A DNA stretch of 64,000 bases from Dyadobacter jiangsuensis (GCF_003014695.1 NZ_PYAS01000014.1:62001-126000), one strand, 5' to 3'. Positions 43,107-53,202 are shown, counted from the first letter of the stretch. Program-made: numbers and translations. Notes: generated from the sequence alone by a model not told the origin.

Positions 43107-43124
43107 GGGTTATTCGTCGAGTAG

Positions 43125-43709
43125 CTATTGAAGGATATCGTTGATTATCGAAAAAAGGTTTCCGCCGGCCAGCACCTGATGTTTTTCACAGGCCAAAAGA
43201 GCCTGTTCCGGCATGCGCGGGGATTCTGCCTCGGCCGGATTCTGGACGTACGTCGGGAAACCTTTCTCAGCCAATGTTTTCATACCCAATGCGCCATCGG
43301 CACTGGAACCGGAAAATAGCATGGCCGCTTTTACGGGAATACCCGAAACCGCGGCGGAAATGAAAGTAGCGTCAATAGAGGGCCGTGAAAAAAAATCCTT
43401 GTCGGTGCAATCGTAGTAGAACCGCCGATCGGACCCTATCAGCAAGTGGTAATCGGGATAGGCGAAATAAATGGAATTAGCCTCTATCGGATCCAAATGG
43501 TAAGGCTCGCTCATAGCTACGTTGGTCTTGTTCTTGAATATTTCAGGTAAAACAGCAGTACTGGATTTACCTCGGTGCAGCACGAAAATCAATGCGACAG
43601 ACAATGGGTTTCTCACCAGCCGGATAATCTCCTCAAAGATCGCAAAGCTGCCCGACGACCCGCCGACCAGCACCAACCTGAGTGAATCATTGTCCTTTGC
43701 CGTACTCAT
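43125..43709 (-). CDS. CheB-type protein-glutamate methylesterase domain protein
   Basis: Stand-alone CheB catalytic domain of 194 residues lacking the receiver. The hydrolase triad is visible: Ser18/19 in GGSSGS, His45 in VLHRGKSS and the Asp in SGSSADGALG. No methyl-accepting chemotaxis protein is present, so its substrate may be an unusual partner, perhaps the adjacent kinase. It overlaps the CheR gene by four bases. Confidence 0.87.
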   Translation of the reverse strand: MSTAKDNDSLRLVLVGGSSGSFAIFEEIIRLVRNPLSVALIFVLHRGKSSTAVLPEIFKNKTNVAMSEPYHLDPIEANSIYFAYPDYHLLIGSDRRFYYDCTDKDFFSRPSIDATFISAAVSGIPVKAAMLFSGSSADGALGMKTLAEKGFPTYVQNPAEAESPRMPEQALLACEKHQVLAGGNLFSIINDILQ

Positions 43710-44521
43710 TTGATCTTCTGATAAATGTTTAACGTAGTGTCAATCACTTTGAAGTTGTCTTCCAGGCCTGAGTAACGCAGCGTTTCCCGCTTTCCCAGGC
43801 AAAGAAAACCCAACATGCTGAGACTGTCATACAAAAGCCTGAATACTTTTTGCCTCAATTCCAGCGTGAAGTAGATCATCACGTTCCGGCAACTGATAAA
43901 CTGAAACTCGTTGAACACGCCGTCGCCCGTGAGATCATGCATCGAAAAAACAATGTTACGCCGCAGCTCGGGCAGCATAGCGGCCTTGTTGTAAGCCACA
44001 TGGTAGTAATCCGACAGCGAATGTTTGCCGCCCGCCGCCAGATAATTCTCCGAGAACGTCCGCACATTCCCCAGCGTGAATATACCCTCGCGCGCAGCCG
44101 TGAGCGCCTTGTTGCTCAGGTCGGTGGCATAAATCAGCGAGCGGTTCAAAAAACCGGCTTCTTTGAGAAAAATGGCCAGCGAATAGGCCTCCTCGCCCGT
44201 CGCGCAGCCGGCCACCCAGAAACGCAGCGTCGGGTACGATTCAAGGTAGGTAAATACCTCGGTTTTCACTTTCATGAAGAAGTCCGCGTCGCGGAACATC
44301 TCCGAATAGTTGACCGTCAGCTCCTGGATAAGGCCGTATACCACGTTGCCGCCCTGCTCGATGTGCACGAGCAGTTGTGGGAAATCCATCTTGTGGGTGG
44401 TCAGATACCTGCTTGCACGGCGCAACAGCGACGGTCTAGCGTAACCCGAAAAATCGAACCCCGATATCTCCCTGATCCGCACAATGAGTATTTCCAGCTC
44501 GGAGTATTCCATCAGCACCAT
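43706..44521 (-). CDS. CheR-type protein-glutamate O-methyltransferase
   Basis: A 271-residue SAM-dependent methyltransferase. The N-terminal four-helix domain (ISGFDFSGYARPSLLRRASR) precedes the catalytic domain with motif I LRFWVAGCATGEEAYSLAIF, then IYATDLSNKALTAAREG and a C-terminal region with ISCRNVMIYFTLELRQKVFR. Complete and typical. Together with the CheB gene it forms a reversible methylation pair without a visible receptor gene. It starts two bases after the large kinase gene ends. Confidence 0.9.
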   Translation of the reverse strand: MVLMEYSELEILIVRIREISGFDFSGYARPSLLRRASRYLTTHKMDFPQLLVHIEQGGNVVYGLIQELTVNYSEMFRDADFFMKVKTEVFTYLESYPTLRFWVAGCATGEEAYSLAIFLKEAGFLNRSLIYATDLSNKALTAAREGIFTLGNVRTFSENYLAAGGKHSLSDYYHVAYNKAAMLPELRRNIVFSMHDLTGDGVFNEFQFISCRNVMIYFTLELRQKVFRLLYDSLSMLGFLCLGKRETLRYSGLEDNFKVIDTTLNIYQKIK

Positions 44522-44523
44522 AA

Positions 44524-47500
44524 TTACGCAGCTTGTAACCAGACCTTGATCAGCGAAAGCAGCTTGTCAACATCCACGGGTTTCGAAATATAATCGTTGG
44601 CACCGGCTTCGAGGCATTGCTCACGGTCGCCCTGCATGGCCTTGGCGGTCACGGCAATGATGGGGATATTAGCCCACCTGGGTACCTGCCTGATCCGGCG
44701 CGTGGCTTCGATACCGTCCATTTCGGGCATCATTACGTCCATCAATATCAGCTCTATATCCGGATTATCTTCCAGCTTGTAAATCGCCTCCTTGCCATTG
44801 GTGGCGATTTCAATACTGAAACCGGCGTCTTCCAGCACGGCACTCAATGCGAAAATATTGCGCATATCGTCGTCGGCCAGCAGCAATTTCTTGCCGTTGA
44901 AGAGCTGCCCTGCATTCACAACCGCATTACTAAACGACTCCTTCGGTACTTCCGGCTCCTGCGTTTTCGGCTGGATCTTTTTGAGGAAGAGCTTCACCTC
45001 GTCGAGGAGCCGCTCGTTGGATTTCTTCGTTTTGATCACCACCGGGTGTGCATATTTCATCACACGCCCCAAATCTGCCTGGGTAAGATCTTCGGCTGTA
45101 TTCACCACCACCGGCAGCTCATTCCATCGCCGGTTTTCCTTGATTTTATCCAAAAGATCCAACCCGTTCATATCGGCAAGCCGCACATCGAGGATAATGC
45201 CATCCACCCGATCCGATTCGAGTATCGACAACGCTTCGGCAGCCGAATAGGCATAGAGCACAAAAATGTTATTGCTCACCAGGAAATCGCCGAGGTATTG
45301 GCTCTGATAGGCGTCGTCCTCGATGAGCAGGATACGCTGCTGGTCGAGGTCTTTTCCTTCCAGCTTCAAAGCAGTGAATATCTGTTGAGCCGATCGCTCG
45401 TCCACCGGCTTCTGCATGAAACCGATCGCTCCGTTTTTGAGCATTTCATCCTGGAAGTAATCTCCCGAAGATACCGTATGGACCGGAATCAGGCGTGTAC
45501 GGGTATCACTTTTCAATTCCTTCAAAACCGCTTCACCCGGCATATCCGGTAAATGCATGTCCAGAATAATGGCGGTCGGATTGAATGTGCCAACCATATC
45601 CAGCGCTTCGCGGCCATTGGTTGCGATCTGTACTGCAAATCCGCTTGCCTGCGCTTTTGCAGCCATATCGGCCGCGAAAATGTCGTCATCCTCGATCAGC
45701 AGCAAACGGCGCGACTGGCCATTTTCCAACGCCTGTGTTTTAAATTCTTTTGGTTGCGACCTAGCGGGTTCAACCGCAGGCTGCTCCACGATCTCGGCGG
45801 TTTGCACATCTGCTTTGGTCAGATAAGGGATTTTTAATGTAAATACAGACCCTTCGCCCGGAACGCTTTTCAGCGAAATCGACCCGTTGAACAGGCCCGC
45901 CAGTTCGCGGCTAATCGATAATCCGAGACCGGTCCCTCCATATTTTCGGCTGGTAGAGCCATCGGCTTGCTGGAACGCTTCGAAAATCGACGCCTGCTTG
46001 TCCAATGGTATTCCAATGCCGGTATCGGTCACTTCGAAATACAACTGGCCTTCTTCCTGCGAAATCAGGAGAGAAACCTTACCTGGTGCCGACGTAAATT
46101 TCACCGCATTCGAAATCAGGTTGCGGAGGATTTGTAACAGGCGGGTGTGATCGGTAAACAGGGTCGCCGGGCACGAAGCCGTCTTTTCCACCTGCAATGC
46201 CAGGCCTTTGTTTTCAGCCACTTTCTGGAAAGTACTTCTTACCTCCGTCAGGATAGATTCCGTGCTGATATTTTCATGTATGAGCTCTATTTTTCCGGCT
46301 TCCACCTTGGCCAGATCGAGGATATCGTTGATCAGCGTCAGCAGATCGTTCCCGGAATTATAAATCACCGAGGCATAGCGCTCCTCCTCTTCGTTCAACC
46401 GCGATCCCTTATTTTCGCCTAGAATGCGTGACAAAATCAGGATGCTGTTCAGCGGGGTACGCAATTCGTGGCTCATATTGGCCAGGAACTCGCTTTTGAA
46501 ACGCCCGCTCCTTTCCAGCTCGTCGGCTTTGATCTGGATCTGATCGCGTGCCTCTTCGATTGTACTTTTCTGTTCTTCGAGCATGAATGCTTTTTCTTCC
46601 AGCTCGGTGTTGATTTGCTTCAATTCTTCCTGCTGGACCCGCAATTCTTCTTCCGAAACCTGCAAAAGAGAAGTTTGCCGTGTGAGCTCTTCATTGGTAA
46701 CCCGCAGCTCTTCCTGCTGACTTTCGAGCTCTTCTGCCTGCAACTGCGTTTTTTCGAGCAATTCGTTGGCCGTTTCGCGGGCACGGGCAGCCATAATCGC
46801 CACCGCAACGTTGTCCGAGACCATATCAAGCAGCTTGATAACCTTAGTGCCGGGGTCTCTCAGATAGCCTATTTCGATCACCCCGGCGGTAGTGCCGTCG
46901 AAACTGATATTTTTCATCAACACCAATCCCGGCTCGGAGCTGCCGGTAGCCGTCCGGACCTGCAAATAGCCCGCTGCCACATCCAGGCGTTTGATATTGC
47001 CATGGTCCGCCGCGAACTGCCCCAATATCCCCTCTCCGAATGGTATGAACGAAGGCGCCGCATCGGGTGCCGAAATCCCATAAATGGCCGACCGTTCGAG
47101 CACATCTCCCGAGCGCGTAACAAGGTACATGGCCGAAACCTGCGATTCCGTCACCTGGGCCAATTTGCCCAGCAGCCGCTCCGAAAGTTGGGTTAAAGTA
47201 GGTTCGCCTCTTACCGCGCTGGATACCTCCATGGCCGCATTCAATATCCAGTTTTTCTCCTGGTCTTCCAATCCGAGCTGCTCCAACTTCTTGTTAGCCA
47301 ATTGCATCGCTTCTTCACTGGCACGTTGGGCAAGGTAAGTTTTACGGATAAAATAATAGAGTAAAAGGATCACCATGAAAAACAGCGACGAACCGATCAC
47401 GATGTATTGCTTGGCACGCGTCGAGCTTGTGGATGCTACTTGTTCCCGCTCTGACAGCAAGGCTTCCTCCACATTTTCTATCCTGCGGAAGCTGAATTCG

Positions 47501-47958
47501 ATTCTGGAAGAAACTTCTCTTCCCTGCAAAACAATGCGCTGAATGGTGTCGATACTGTATTTGCCGGTTTTAAGGATTTCGTACTGGTGATTCATCAATT
47601 CCACCCTCGTTTCGAGAAGATCGGACAGCGAATCCACCCGGGCGCTTTGTATCTTATTGTCTCTCACCAGTTTTTGCAATGCTTCGACATCCTTCCAGAT
47701 GTCACTGGAGGCCTGCAGATAATTCGCTTCGAATGCACGGTTACTCGTTAACGCAAATCCACGGACGTTCGCTTCGGCGGTCAGCAACCGGTTTTTAACC
47801 GAAGTTGACACACGCATAACCTCCCGCGTATGATCCACCCAGCCGGCATTTTCCTGTTGCAGGACAATAGCATTGTAAGACACATATCCTACTACGAGTA
47901 CTAAAAGAATTGAAAATGAGATTCCCAGTAAAACCTGGCGCTGAAATGTAAGTTGCAT
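44524..47958 (-). CDS. Large hybrid histidine kinase: CHASE3-TM-GAF-coiled coil-HisKA-HATPase-three receivers
   Basis: An 1144-residue protein. An N-terminal membrane segment (about 8-28) and a second near 186-206 enclose a periplasmic CHASE3 domain (about 38-180; NVRGFALTSNRAFEANYL). A GAF domain follows at about 240-390, then a long coiled coil (about 400-490), HisKA with His near 494 (FKSEFLANMSHELRTPLNSI) and HATPase (GGTGLGLSISREL). Three receivers follow, each with a phospho-Asp: ILDMHLPDMPG, ILDVRLADMNG and LMDVMMPEMDG. First gene of the CheB/CheR set and probably its signal input. Confidence 0.93.
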   Translation of the reverse strand: MQLTFQRQVLLGISFSILLVLVVGYVSYNAIVLQQENAGWVDHTREVMRVSTSVKNRLLTAEANVRGFALTSNRAFEANYLQASSDIWKDVEALQKLVRDNKIQSARVDSLSDLLETRVELMNHQYEILKTGKYSIDTIQRIVLQGREVSSRIEFSFRRIENVEEALLSEREQVASTSSTRAKQYIVIGSSLFFMVILLLYYFIRKTYLAQRASEEAMQLANKKLEQLGLEDQEKNWILNAAMEVSSAVRGEPTLTQLSERLLGKLAQVTESQVSAMYLVTRSGDVLERSAIYGISAPDAAPSFIPFGEGILGQFAADHGNIKRLDVAAGYLQVRTATGSSEPGLVLMKNISFDGTTAGVIEIGYLRDPGTKVIKLLDMVSDNVAVAIMAARARETANELLEKTQLQAEELESQQEELRVTNEELTRQTSLLQVSEEELRVQQEELKQINTELEEKAFMLEEQKSTIEEARDQIQIKADELERSGRFKSEFLANMSHELRTPLNSILILSRILGENKGSRLNEEEERYASVIYNSGNDLLTLINDILDLAKVEAGKIELIHENISTESILTEVRSTFQKVAENKGLALQVEKTASCPATLFTDHTRLLQILRNLISNAVKFTSAPGKVSLLISQEEGQLYFEVTDTGIGIPLDKQASIFEAFQQADGSTSRKYGGTGLGLSISRELAGLFNGSISLKSVPGEGSVFTLKIPYLTKADVQTAEIVEQPAVEPARSQPKEFKTQALENGQSRRLLLIEDDDIFAADMAAKAQASGFAVQIATNGREALDMVGTFNPTAIILDMHLPDMPGEAVLKELKSDTRTRLIPVHTVSSGDYFQDEMLKNGAIGFMQKPVDERSAQQIFTALKLEGKDLDQQRILLIEDDAYQSQYLGDFLVSNNIFVLYAYSAAEALSILESDRVDGIILDVRLADMNGLDLLDKIKENRRWNELPVVVNTAEDLTQADLGRVMKYAHPVVIKTKKSNERLLDEVKLFLKKIQPKTQEPEVPKESFSNAVVNAGQLFNGKKLLLADDDMRNIFALSAVLEDAGFSIEIATNGKEAIYKLEDNPDIELILMDVMMPEMDGIEATRRIRQVPRWANIPIIAVTAKAMQGDREQCLEAGANDYISKPVDVDKLLSLIKVWLQAA

Positions 47959-48097
47959 AAACGCTGAATATCAAGTAGAAGTACTACTAAATAACGATTT
48001 GAAGGATATTTCGGAAAAATAATGCTTTTTGGCCGCATTTCGGCCTTTCTTCACAGTTTTTAAACTGGACAGCCATTCAAAAAACTATAAACTATTT
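47959..48097. other. Short intergenic region between the kinase and helicase genes
   Basis: 139 bases without coding potential. The leader of the kinase gene is AT-rich. No clear terminator for the helicase gene was seen. Confidence 0.3.
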
Positions 48098-51000
48098 CTA
48101 CGGATCTACCCATTCTGCCAGTTCGTCCTCGAGGGTGATCAACACGCCGCGGGAACTCTTACCATTTTTCGAAAAAGTCCTGATCAGTTTCTTCAAATGC
48201 CTGCGCGGTTCATCGGCGCTGTTACCGCCGACAAACGACATGAAAATGTAGTCCCCGCCGGGCCGTTGAACGACCCTGTCTATGTGCAGCATTTTCCCGC
48301 CGGGCACCAGCAGCTCTTTGTTGATTTGAATATGGTTCTCGTCCTGGTAAAGCACTTGTAATGAAGGATCTTGCAAAAGAGAAATCGTCAGTTTTTCGAT
48401 TTCGTGTGTCTCTTTCCGGGTAAATATCCCCTCGCCTACGAGCTTCTCCAACGCTTCCGGAAGATCCGAAATGGTTTTCAGCCTGGTGAGCAAATACCGC
48501 ATTTTTTGCAGACGGTCGTGCCTCGGCTCGAAAGTCTGCACGTCGAAAATGCGGTCGGCCATGCGGCGGAGGCGCAGCGATTCGGTGCGGTCGTTGCTTA
48601 GTATGTTTTTTAATACAAAAGGGCTCGTACCTGCGCTTACGTGCGCGTGCCTGAGGCCGCCCGACGCCTCGGAAATTACATATTGAGAAATGGCTTCATC
48701 CCAGGCGGGTCTAAAACCTTCCCGGTTCAGATAGTCACGCAGCCAGTGGTTGATCTGCTGCCCCGACTCCCACCTGCGCTCCCGCTTCGCCAGCACATAC
48801 AGGCGCTGCACAGGGCGCGTGAATGCCACATAAAGTAAGTTCAGGTTCTCGATCAGCGTCCGCATCCGCTCTTCACGGTATTGCTCGCCTACCACCGTGT
48901 TTTCAAGCTCTTTCACGACCGATACCATCGAGCTCCTTAGCTTGGCATCGGCATAATGTGGTTTGTCTTGAAGCTTAATTTCTTCATAGTCAACCTCATC
49001 CATATCAACCCAAAGCCGGTCGAGGCGGGCATTCGGTGTTACTTTCCATTGCGCATACGGAATAATTACAACGGGATATTCCAGGCCTTTCGACTTGTGA
49101 ATGGTGGTAATGCGGATGGCATCCGTGCCGTCCGGCACCGTAATCGAGAACTTGTATTTAGCTGTTTCCCAATAGTTCAGAAAATCGCCAAGGTGATTAC
49201 TCTTCCGGTTGCCGAATTCCAGCACCACATCCAGGAAGCGGAACAGATATTCGCTTTCGAGCTGCTGTTTGAAAAGTCCGAATTGCTGCATCAGCAGTTC
49301 TGTAAGCTCAAATACCGAAACCTGCCGCATTTTGAAGGAGGTAATGGTAATGTCCCATTTCCTGAAATATTCGAGAAAACTATCGAGCCCGCGTTCCTCG
49401 CAAAGCACCCTGATCTCCTCGTACTCGTGCGGTGCCGGGTTCTGCCGGCGGATCACCTGGTGGAACAGGTAAGCGGCCTCGTACCGAGCCAGCCGGTGGT
49501 CTGAACTATGCAGCACTTTCATAAACGAAATAATGAAATGCACCGAACGCGAATAGGCCAGCGACAATGCGTCGTCGGAAATGAGCGGAAAACCGGCCTC
49601 TTTCAGGGTGTTGGCCAGCGTTGTGGCCTCTTTTTTCTTCCGGCACAATATGGCGATATCACGCCAGTGGTAGCCTTCCTCACGGAGCGCTTGCACGAGT
49701 CCCAGCGCCCTGCGGGAAATCGGATCGGAGGACGATTCTTCGCCGCCTTCCTCCGCAGTTTCGCTCATTTCCAGAAACTCGATTTCCACATGACCGCCCT
49801 CGCTCACGCCTTCCGGTATTTCCTGGCTGAAATGCTCGTCGTATACCTCGCGGATGAGCGGGTATTCGTCGCCCAGCGAGTCGGCGATGAAGCCAAAGAA
49901 TTGATTGTTGAACTCGGTAACCTCCCGAAAGCTGCGTCGGTTGGTTTTGAGATGGTTGATATGCAGGTAATTATCCAATGCAAACAGCCGCTCGTCATGG
50001 AACGGGCTGTTTCCCAGGATACTGCCCAACCGCATCACCTGGTTTTGCGCCAGATGCAGTATCAAATCCATATCCCCGCCCCTGAACCGGTAAATCGATT
50101 GCTTCGCGTCACCCACGATCAGGTTGAAATAGCCACTGGACAATGCATTCTCGATCAGCGGCAGCAGGTTCGCGAATTGCAGTTTGGAAGTATCCTGGAA
50201 CTCGTCGACCAGGATGTGGTTGTATTTTTCCCCCAGCCGCTCAAAAATGAACGGTACCGGCTCCCGGGCCACGATATCGACGATCTTCCGGTTAAAATCC
50301 GAGATATGGACCTGGTTGTTCTGTTTCAGCAATGCATCGAACTCCTTCCTGATCTCGCCCAACAGCGAGAGGTTGTAAATATGCCTGTCGAGCTGGTTGT
50401 ACAATGTGATTTTCCCGGTTTCCGCCGAGCGTATGTTTTCGATCTGGTGATAATAGTTTTCCAGATCGGTGCGGAGGCGTTCTATTTCGTCGCGGATCGG
50501 CGCGGGTGTTTTGGCCCCATACCAGACCCCTTCGCCGATGGTTTTGTAAACGTAGGAATTGGGCTCCATCCAGAGCTTCTTGCCTTCGGCACGGTCACGG
50601 AAATAGCCGTAAATGCCCCTGCCGCTTTGATGGAAGTCTTTTTCACTCAAATAAGTCGACTGGATCAGTTCAAATGCATTCTTCGCGTCTTTGGTCATCA
50701 TTTCCTCGCGCCCGCGTACGAAGTCGCGCATTTGCTTGCGTACCGCGATCCAGTCCTCCATTTTGAGGTCTTCTACCCGTTTCATCTGCATGTAGCTTTG
50801 CTCGCTGAGCAAAGTCCGCGCCGTATCGCGGATCTGCATCGGTAATGCACCCCAGTTTTTCCCCTCCTCGGCGTTCTCGCGATAGTACTTTTCGACAATG
50901 TCGGTGAGCACTTCTTCGCCCTCCTGCCCGATGCGCGCCAGCAGACGGTCTACCGCGTCATCCAGCAAATCGCTGTCGAGTTGGGTTTCAAATACAAAGG

Positions 51001-51421
51001 GAATACCCAGTTCATCGGTAAAACTGCTGATCAGCCGCTGCGTAAACTTATCGATCGTCATCACCGAAAAATCGGAATAGCGGTGCAGGATTTGCCCGAA
51101 AACCATTTGTGCACGGGCGGCGATGAGCTGGCACGCACCTGCGAAAAGCGCCGCGTCATGTTCCGTATCCGGATACATTTCGATCACCACATCGCGCATC
51201 ATAGGGTGCGGTTTCGCATCGTTTTCGGTGTAGGCCGAAAATGTGCGCAGCATCAGCAGAATGCGGTCCTTCATTTCGTTGGCAGCCGCATTGGTAAACG
51301 TCACCGCCAGAATATGCCTGAAATACAACTCCGAATTGGAATGCAAGGCCAGTTTGAGGTATTCTTTGGTGAGGGTATAAGTTTTCCCCGACCCTGCTGA
51401 TGAACTGTAAACTTTAAACAC
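48098..51421 (-). CDS. UvrD/AddA-like (RecB-type) helicase with apparently inactive nuclease domain
   Basis: Superfamily 1A DNA helicase of 1107 residues, related to AddA/RecB of double-strand break repair. Motif I is at residues 9-14 (AGSGKT), motif II is HILVDEFQDTSKLQF, motif III/IV is VGDAKQSIYRFRGGD, and motif V/VI includes TIHKSKGLEYPVVIIPYAQ. A C-terminal PD-(D/E)XK-like region (about 980-1100) is visible as KMLHIDRVVQRPGGDYIFMS, but the usual catalytic ...IDYKTG is replaced by IFMSFVGG. Nuclease activity is therefore probably lost in this subunit. No AddB-like partner is adjacent. Confidence 0.85.
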   Translation of the reverse strand: MFKVYSSSAGSGKTYTLTKEYLKLALHSNSELYFRHILAVTFTNAAANEMKDRILLMLRTFSAYTENDAKPHPMMRDVVIEMYPDTEHDAALFAGACQLIAARAQMVFGQILHRYSDFSVMTIDKFTQRLISSFTDELGIPFVFETQLDSDLLDDAVDRLLARIGQEGEEVLTDIVEKYYRENAEEGKNWGALPMQIRDTARTLLSEQSYMQMKRVEDLKMEDWIAVRKQMRDFVRGREEMMTKDAKNAFELIQSTYLSEKDFHQSGRGIYGYFRDRAEGKKLWMEPNSYVYKTIGEGVWYGAKTPAPIRDEIERLRTDLENYYHQIENIRSAETGKITLYNQLDRHIYNLSLLGEIRKEFDALLKQNNQVHISDFNRKIVDIVAREPVPFIFERLGEKYNHILVDEFQDTSKLQFANLLPLIENALSSGYFNLIVGDAKQSIYRFRGGDMDLILHLAQNQVMRLGSILGNSPFHDERLFALDNYLHINHLKTNRRSFREVTEFNNQFFGFIADSLGDEYPLIREVYDEHFSQEIPEGVSEGGHVEIEFLEMSETAEEGGEESSSDPISRRALGLVQALREEGYHWRDIAILCRKKKEATTLANTLKEAGFPLISDDALSLAYSRSVHFIISFMKVLHSSDHRLARYEAAYLFHQVIRRQNPAPHEYEEIRVLCEERGLDSFLEYFRKWDITITSFKMRQVSVFELTELLMQQFGLFKQQLESEYLFRFLDVVLEFGNRKSNHLGDFLNYWETAKYKFSITVPDGTDAIRITTIHKSKGLEYPVVIIPYAQWKVTPNARLDRLWVDMDEVDYEEIKLQDKPHYADAKLRSSMVSVVKELENTVVGEQYREERMRTLIENLNLLYVAFTRPVQRLYVLAKRERRWESGQQINHWLRDYLNREGFRPAWDEAISQYVISEASGGLRHAHVSAGTSPFVLKNILSNDRTESLRLRRMADRIFDVQTFEPRHDRLQKMRYLLTRLKTISDLPEALEKLVGEGIFTRKETHEIEKLTISLLQDPSLQVLYQDENHIQINKELLVPGGKMLHIDRVVQRPGGDYIFMSFVGGNSADEPRRHLKKLIRTFSKNGKSSRGVLITLEDELAEWVDP

Positions 51422-51474
51422 TTTGCGCTGATGTATGAGTGAAGCGAATGAGAACCGCAGATCAAATTAAACAA

Positions 51475-51498
51475 AAAAGCAGGCTTGCGCCTGCTTTT
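51475..51498 (-). terminator. Terminator downstream of the OMP gene (minus strand)
   Basis: A 10-bp stem (AAAAGCAGGC / GCCTGCTTTT) with loop TTGC. The minus strand has a T-run after it. Confidence 0.85.
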
Positions 51499-51523
51499 CG
51501 TATGCTTTTGAAAGAAGTATCGC

Positions 51524-52045
51524 TTAAAGATTGAAGCGAAGCCCGGCAGAGATATTGGGACTCAGGAAGAACGGCTTTCTCAGCAGCTCCACGTAGGTAC
51601 CCCCTTCCAGGAACACCGAGATCCGGTTGTCGGGGATGTAATATTCAAAACCGCCCAGCGCAGAACCTCCCAGGGTAAGGTTTTTTTCATAATCGCCATT
51701 CAGACGTTTCGGGTACGCGCGACGGTTGTTGAGTTGCCCGCCAATGCCGTAATACACGTGCACAGCCTCCGAGTTGAACAATGGTGTGTGCCACAAATAA
51801 TGCATTTGAAGCGAAATACCGGTGTTTTTGTAAATTCCGTTGTCACCGCGATACTTGCGGTCGTTACCAAGGACACCACCAAAAGTACCGATGGTAACGT
51901 CGATCGCGTGGATGTTGTTGAAGTACTTCCGGATGTTGACACCGGTGGGCTCACCGAGCTTGAAACCTACCGCCCAGTTGTCGTATTGGGCGTGTGCCAT
52001 TCCGAAGCAAAGTGCGCAAATAAAAGTTAAGGCTAATTTCTTCAT
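51524..52045 (-). CDS. Secreted outer-membrane beta-barrel-like protein
   Basis: A 173-residue protein with signal peptide MKKLALTFICALCFGMAHAQ. Alternating aromatic/hydrophobic strands follow (VHVYYGIGGQLNNR, LGGSALGGFEYYIPDN), ending in NISAGLRFNL with a terminal aromatic-hydrophobic pattern as in small eight-stranded outer-membrane barrels. No family name assigned. It is the last gene on the strand after the histidine genes, 46 bases after hisC, and is closed by a terminator. Confidence 0.72.
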   Translation of the reverse strand: MKKLALTFICALCFGMAHAQYDNWAVGFKLGEPTGVNIRKYFNNIHAIDVTIGTFGGVLGNDRKYRGDNGIYKNTGISLQMHYLWHTPLFNSEAVHVYYGIGGQLNNRRAYPKRLNGDYEKNLTLGGSALGGFEYYIPDNRISVFLEGGTYVELLRKPFFLSPNISAGLRFNL

Positions 52046-52091
52046 AGTTAATTAAATCGGGGAAAATATTCCTGGAACGCTGAAACAACAG

Positions 52092-53165
52092 CTATACAAT
52101 AACGTTCTGAGGCTGGAATTTCTTTAATGATTCTATCAAAACTTCGTTTTCTTCTTTTGTACCAACCGTAATCCGCAGGCATCCTTCGCACAAATGCACG
52201 CGCGAACGGTCACGCACGATGATCGTCTCGCGGATCAGATAGTCCATCACCCCCTTCGCATCTTCGAACTGTACAAGCAGGAAGTTGGCGTCCGTAGGGT
52301 GTATTTTCACGACAATCGGCAGATTTTGCAGCCGCCTGGTCAGCACATCGCGCTGTTCGAGAATATCGGCAACCATTTTGTCCTTTTTCTCAATGCCGTT
52401 CAGGCCTTCCAGCAATGCCTGCTGAGCGGGCAGACTGATATTGTAAGGCGGCTTGATTTTGTTCAGAATGCGGATCAGTTCGGGTGAAGCGAAACACATC
52501 CCTACCCGGATACCCGCGAGGCCCCAGGCTTTGGAGAACGTCTGCAATACCACCAGATTAGGATATTTGTCCAGGTGCTGGATCCAGGAAGGCTCGTCGG
52601 TAAAGTCAATATATGCTTCATCCACGACCACAAAACCGCTGAAATTTTCCAGAATGGTCTGTATCGCGTCCGCCTCCATGACATTGCCCGTCGGGTTGTT
52701 CGGCGAGCAGATCCAGATGATCTTCGTCTGTGGCGTTACCGCATTCAAAACGGCTTCCGTATCGATATGGTAATCATTCGTGAGCGATACCTTGTCTATT
52801 TTCACATCGTGGATCGACGCGCTCACCTCGTACATGCCATACGTAGGCGGCAGGATGATCACGTGGTCATGCCCGGGCGTACACGTAGCCCGCGTGAGCA
52901 AATCGATCGGCTCGTCACTGCCGTTTCCGAGGAAAATACGGTCGGGGCTCACCTGCTTGATCGGGCTCAGTTTCTGCTTGATTTCGGCCTGGTACGGATC
53001 GGGGTAGCGGTTGTAGTTTTCGCCGGTTACCGAACCGTAAGGGTTTTCGTTCGCATCCAGGAAAATACCCACATGGCCGGTATACTCGTCTCTTGCGGAT
53101 GAATACGGAGCCAGCGTGAGAATGTGCGGGCAAAGGATTTTGTTTAAATCGAAGGTATTACTCAT
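52092..53165 (-). CDS. hisC: Histidinol-phosphate aminotransferase
   Basis: PLP-dependent transaminase converting imidazole-acetol phosphate to histidinol phosphate in histidine synthesis. Recognised by FLDANENPYGS at the start, GNGSDEPIDLLTRA, CSPNNPTGNVM, VVDEAYIDFTD and the PLP lysine in TFSKAWGLAGIRVGMCFA. Length (357) is normal. It lies downstream of the toxin gene (37 bases), itself after hisD, so the operon is interrupted but still co-directional. Confidence 0.93.
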   Translation of the reverse strand: MSNTFDLNKILCPHILTLAPYSSARDEYTGHVGIFLDANENPYGSVTGENYNRYPDPYQAEIKQKLSPIKQVSPDRIFLGNGSDEPIDLLTRATCTPGHDHVIILPPTYGMYEVSASIHDVKIDKVSLTNDYHIDTEAVLNAVTPQTKIIWICSPNNPTGNVMEADAIQTILENFSGFVVVDEAYIDFTDEPSWIQHLDKYPNLVVLQTFSKAWGLAGIRVGMCFASPELIRILNKIKPPYNISLPAQQALLEGLNGIEKKDKMVADILEQRDVLTRRLQNLPIVVKIHPTDANFLLVQFEDAKGVMDYLIRETIIVRDRSRVHLCEGCLRITVGTKEENEVLIESLKKFQPQNVIV

Positions 53166-53202
53166 ACTCTGAAAAATTACGGCGGCTGCCGTTGTGTGGA
53201 TT

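Noticed and set aside
49508..50845. 445-codon plus-strand frame inside the helicase gene
   Set aside because: Antisense to a full-length helicase with all motifs; no recognisable protein features.
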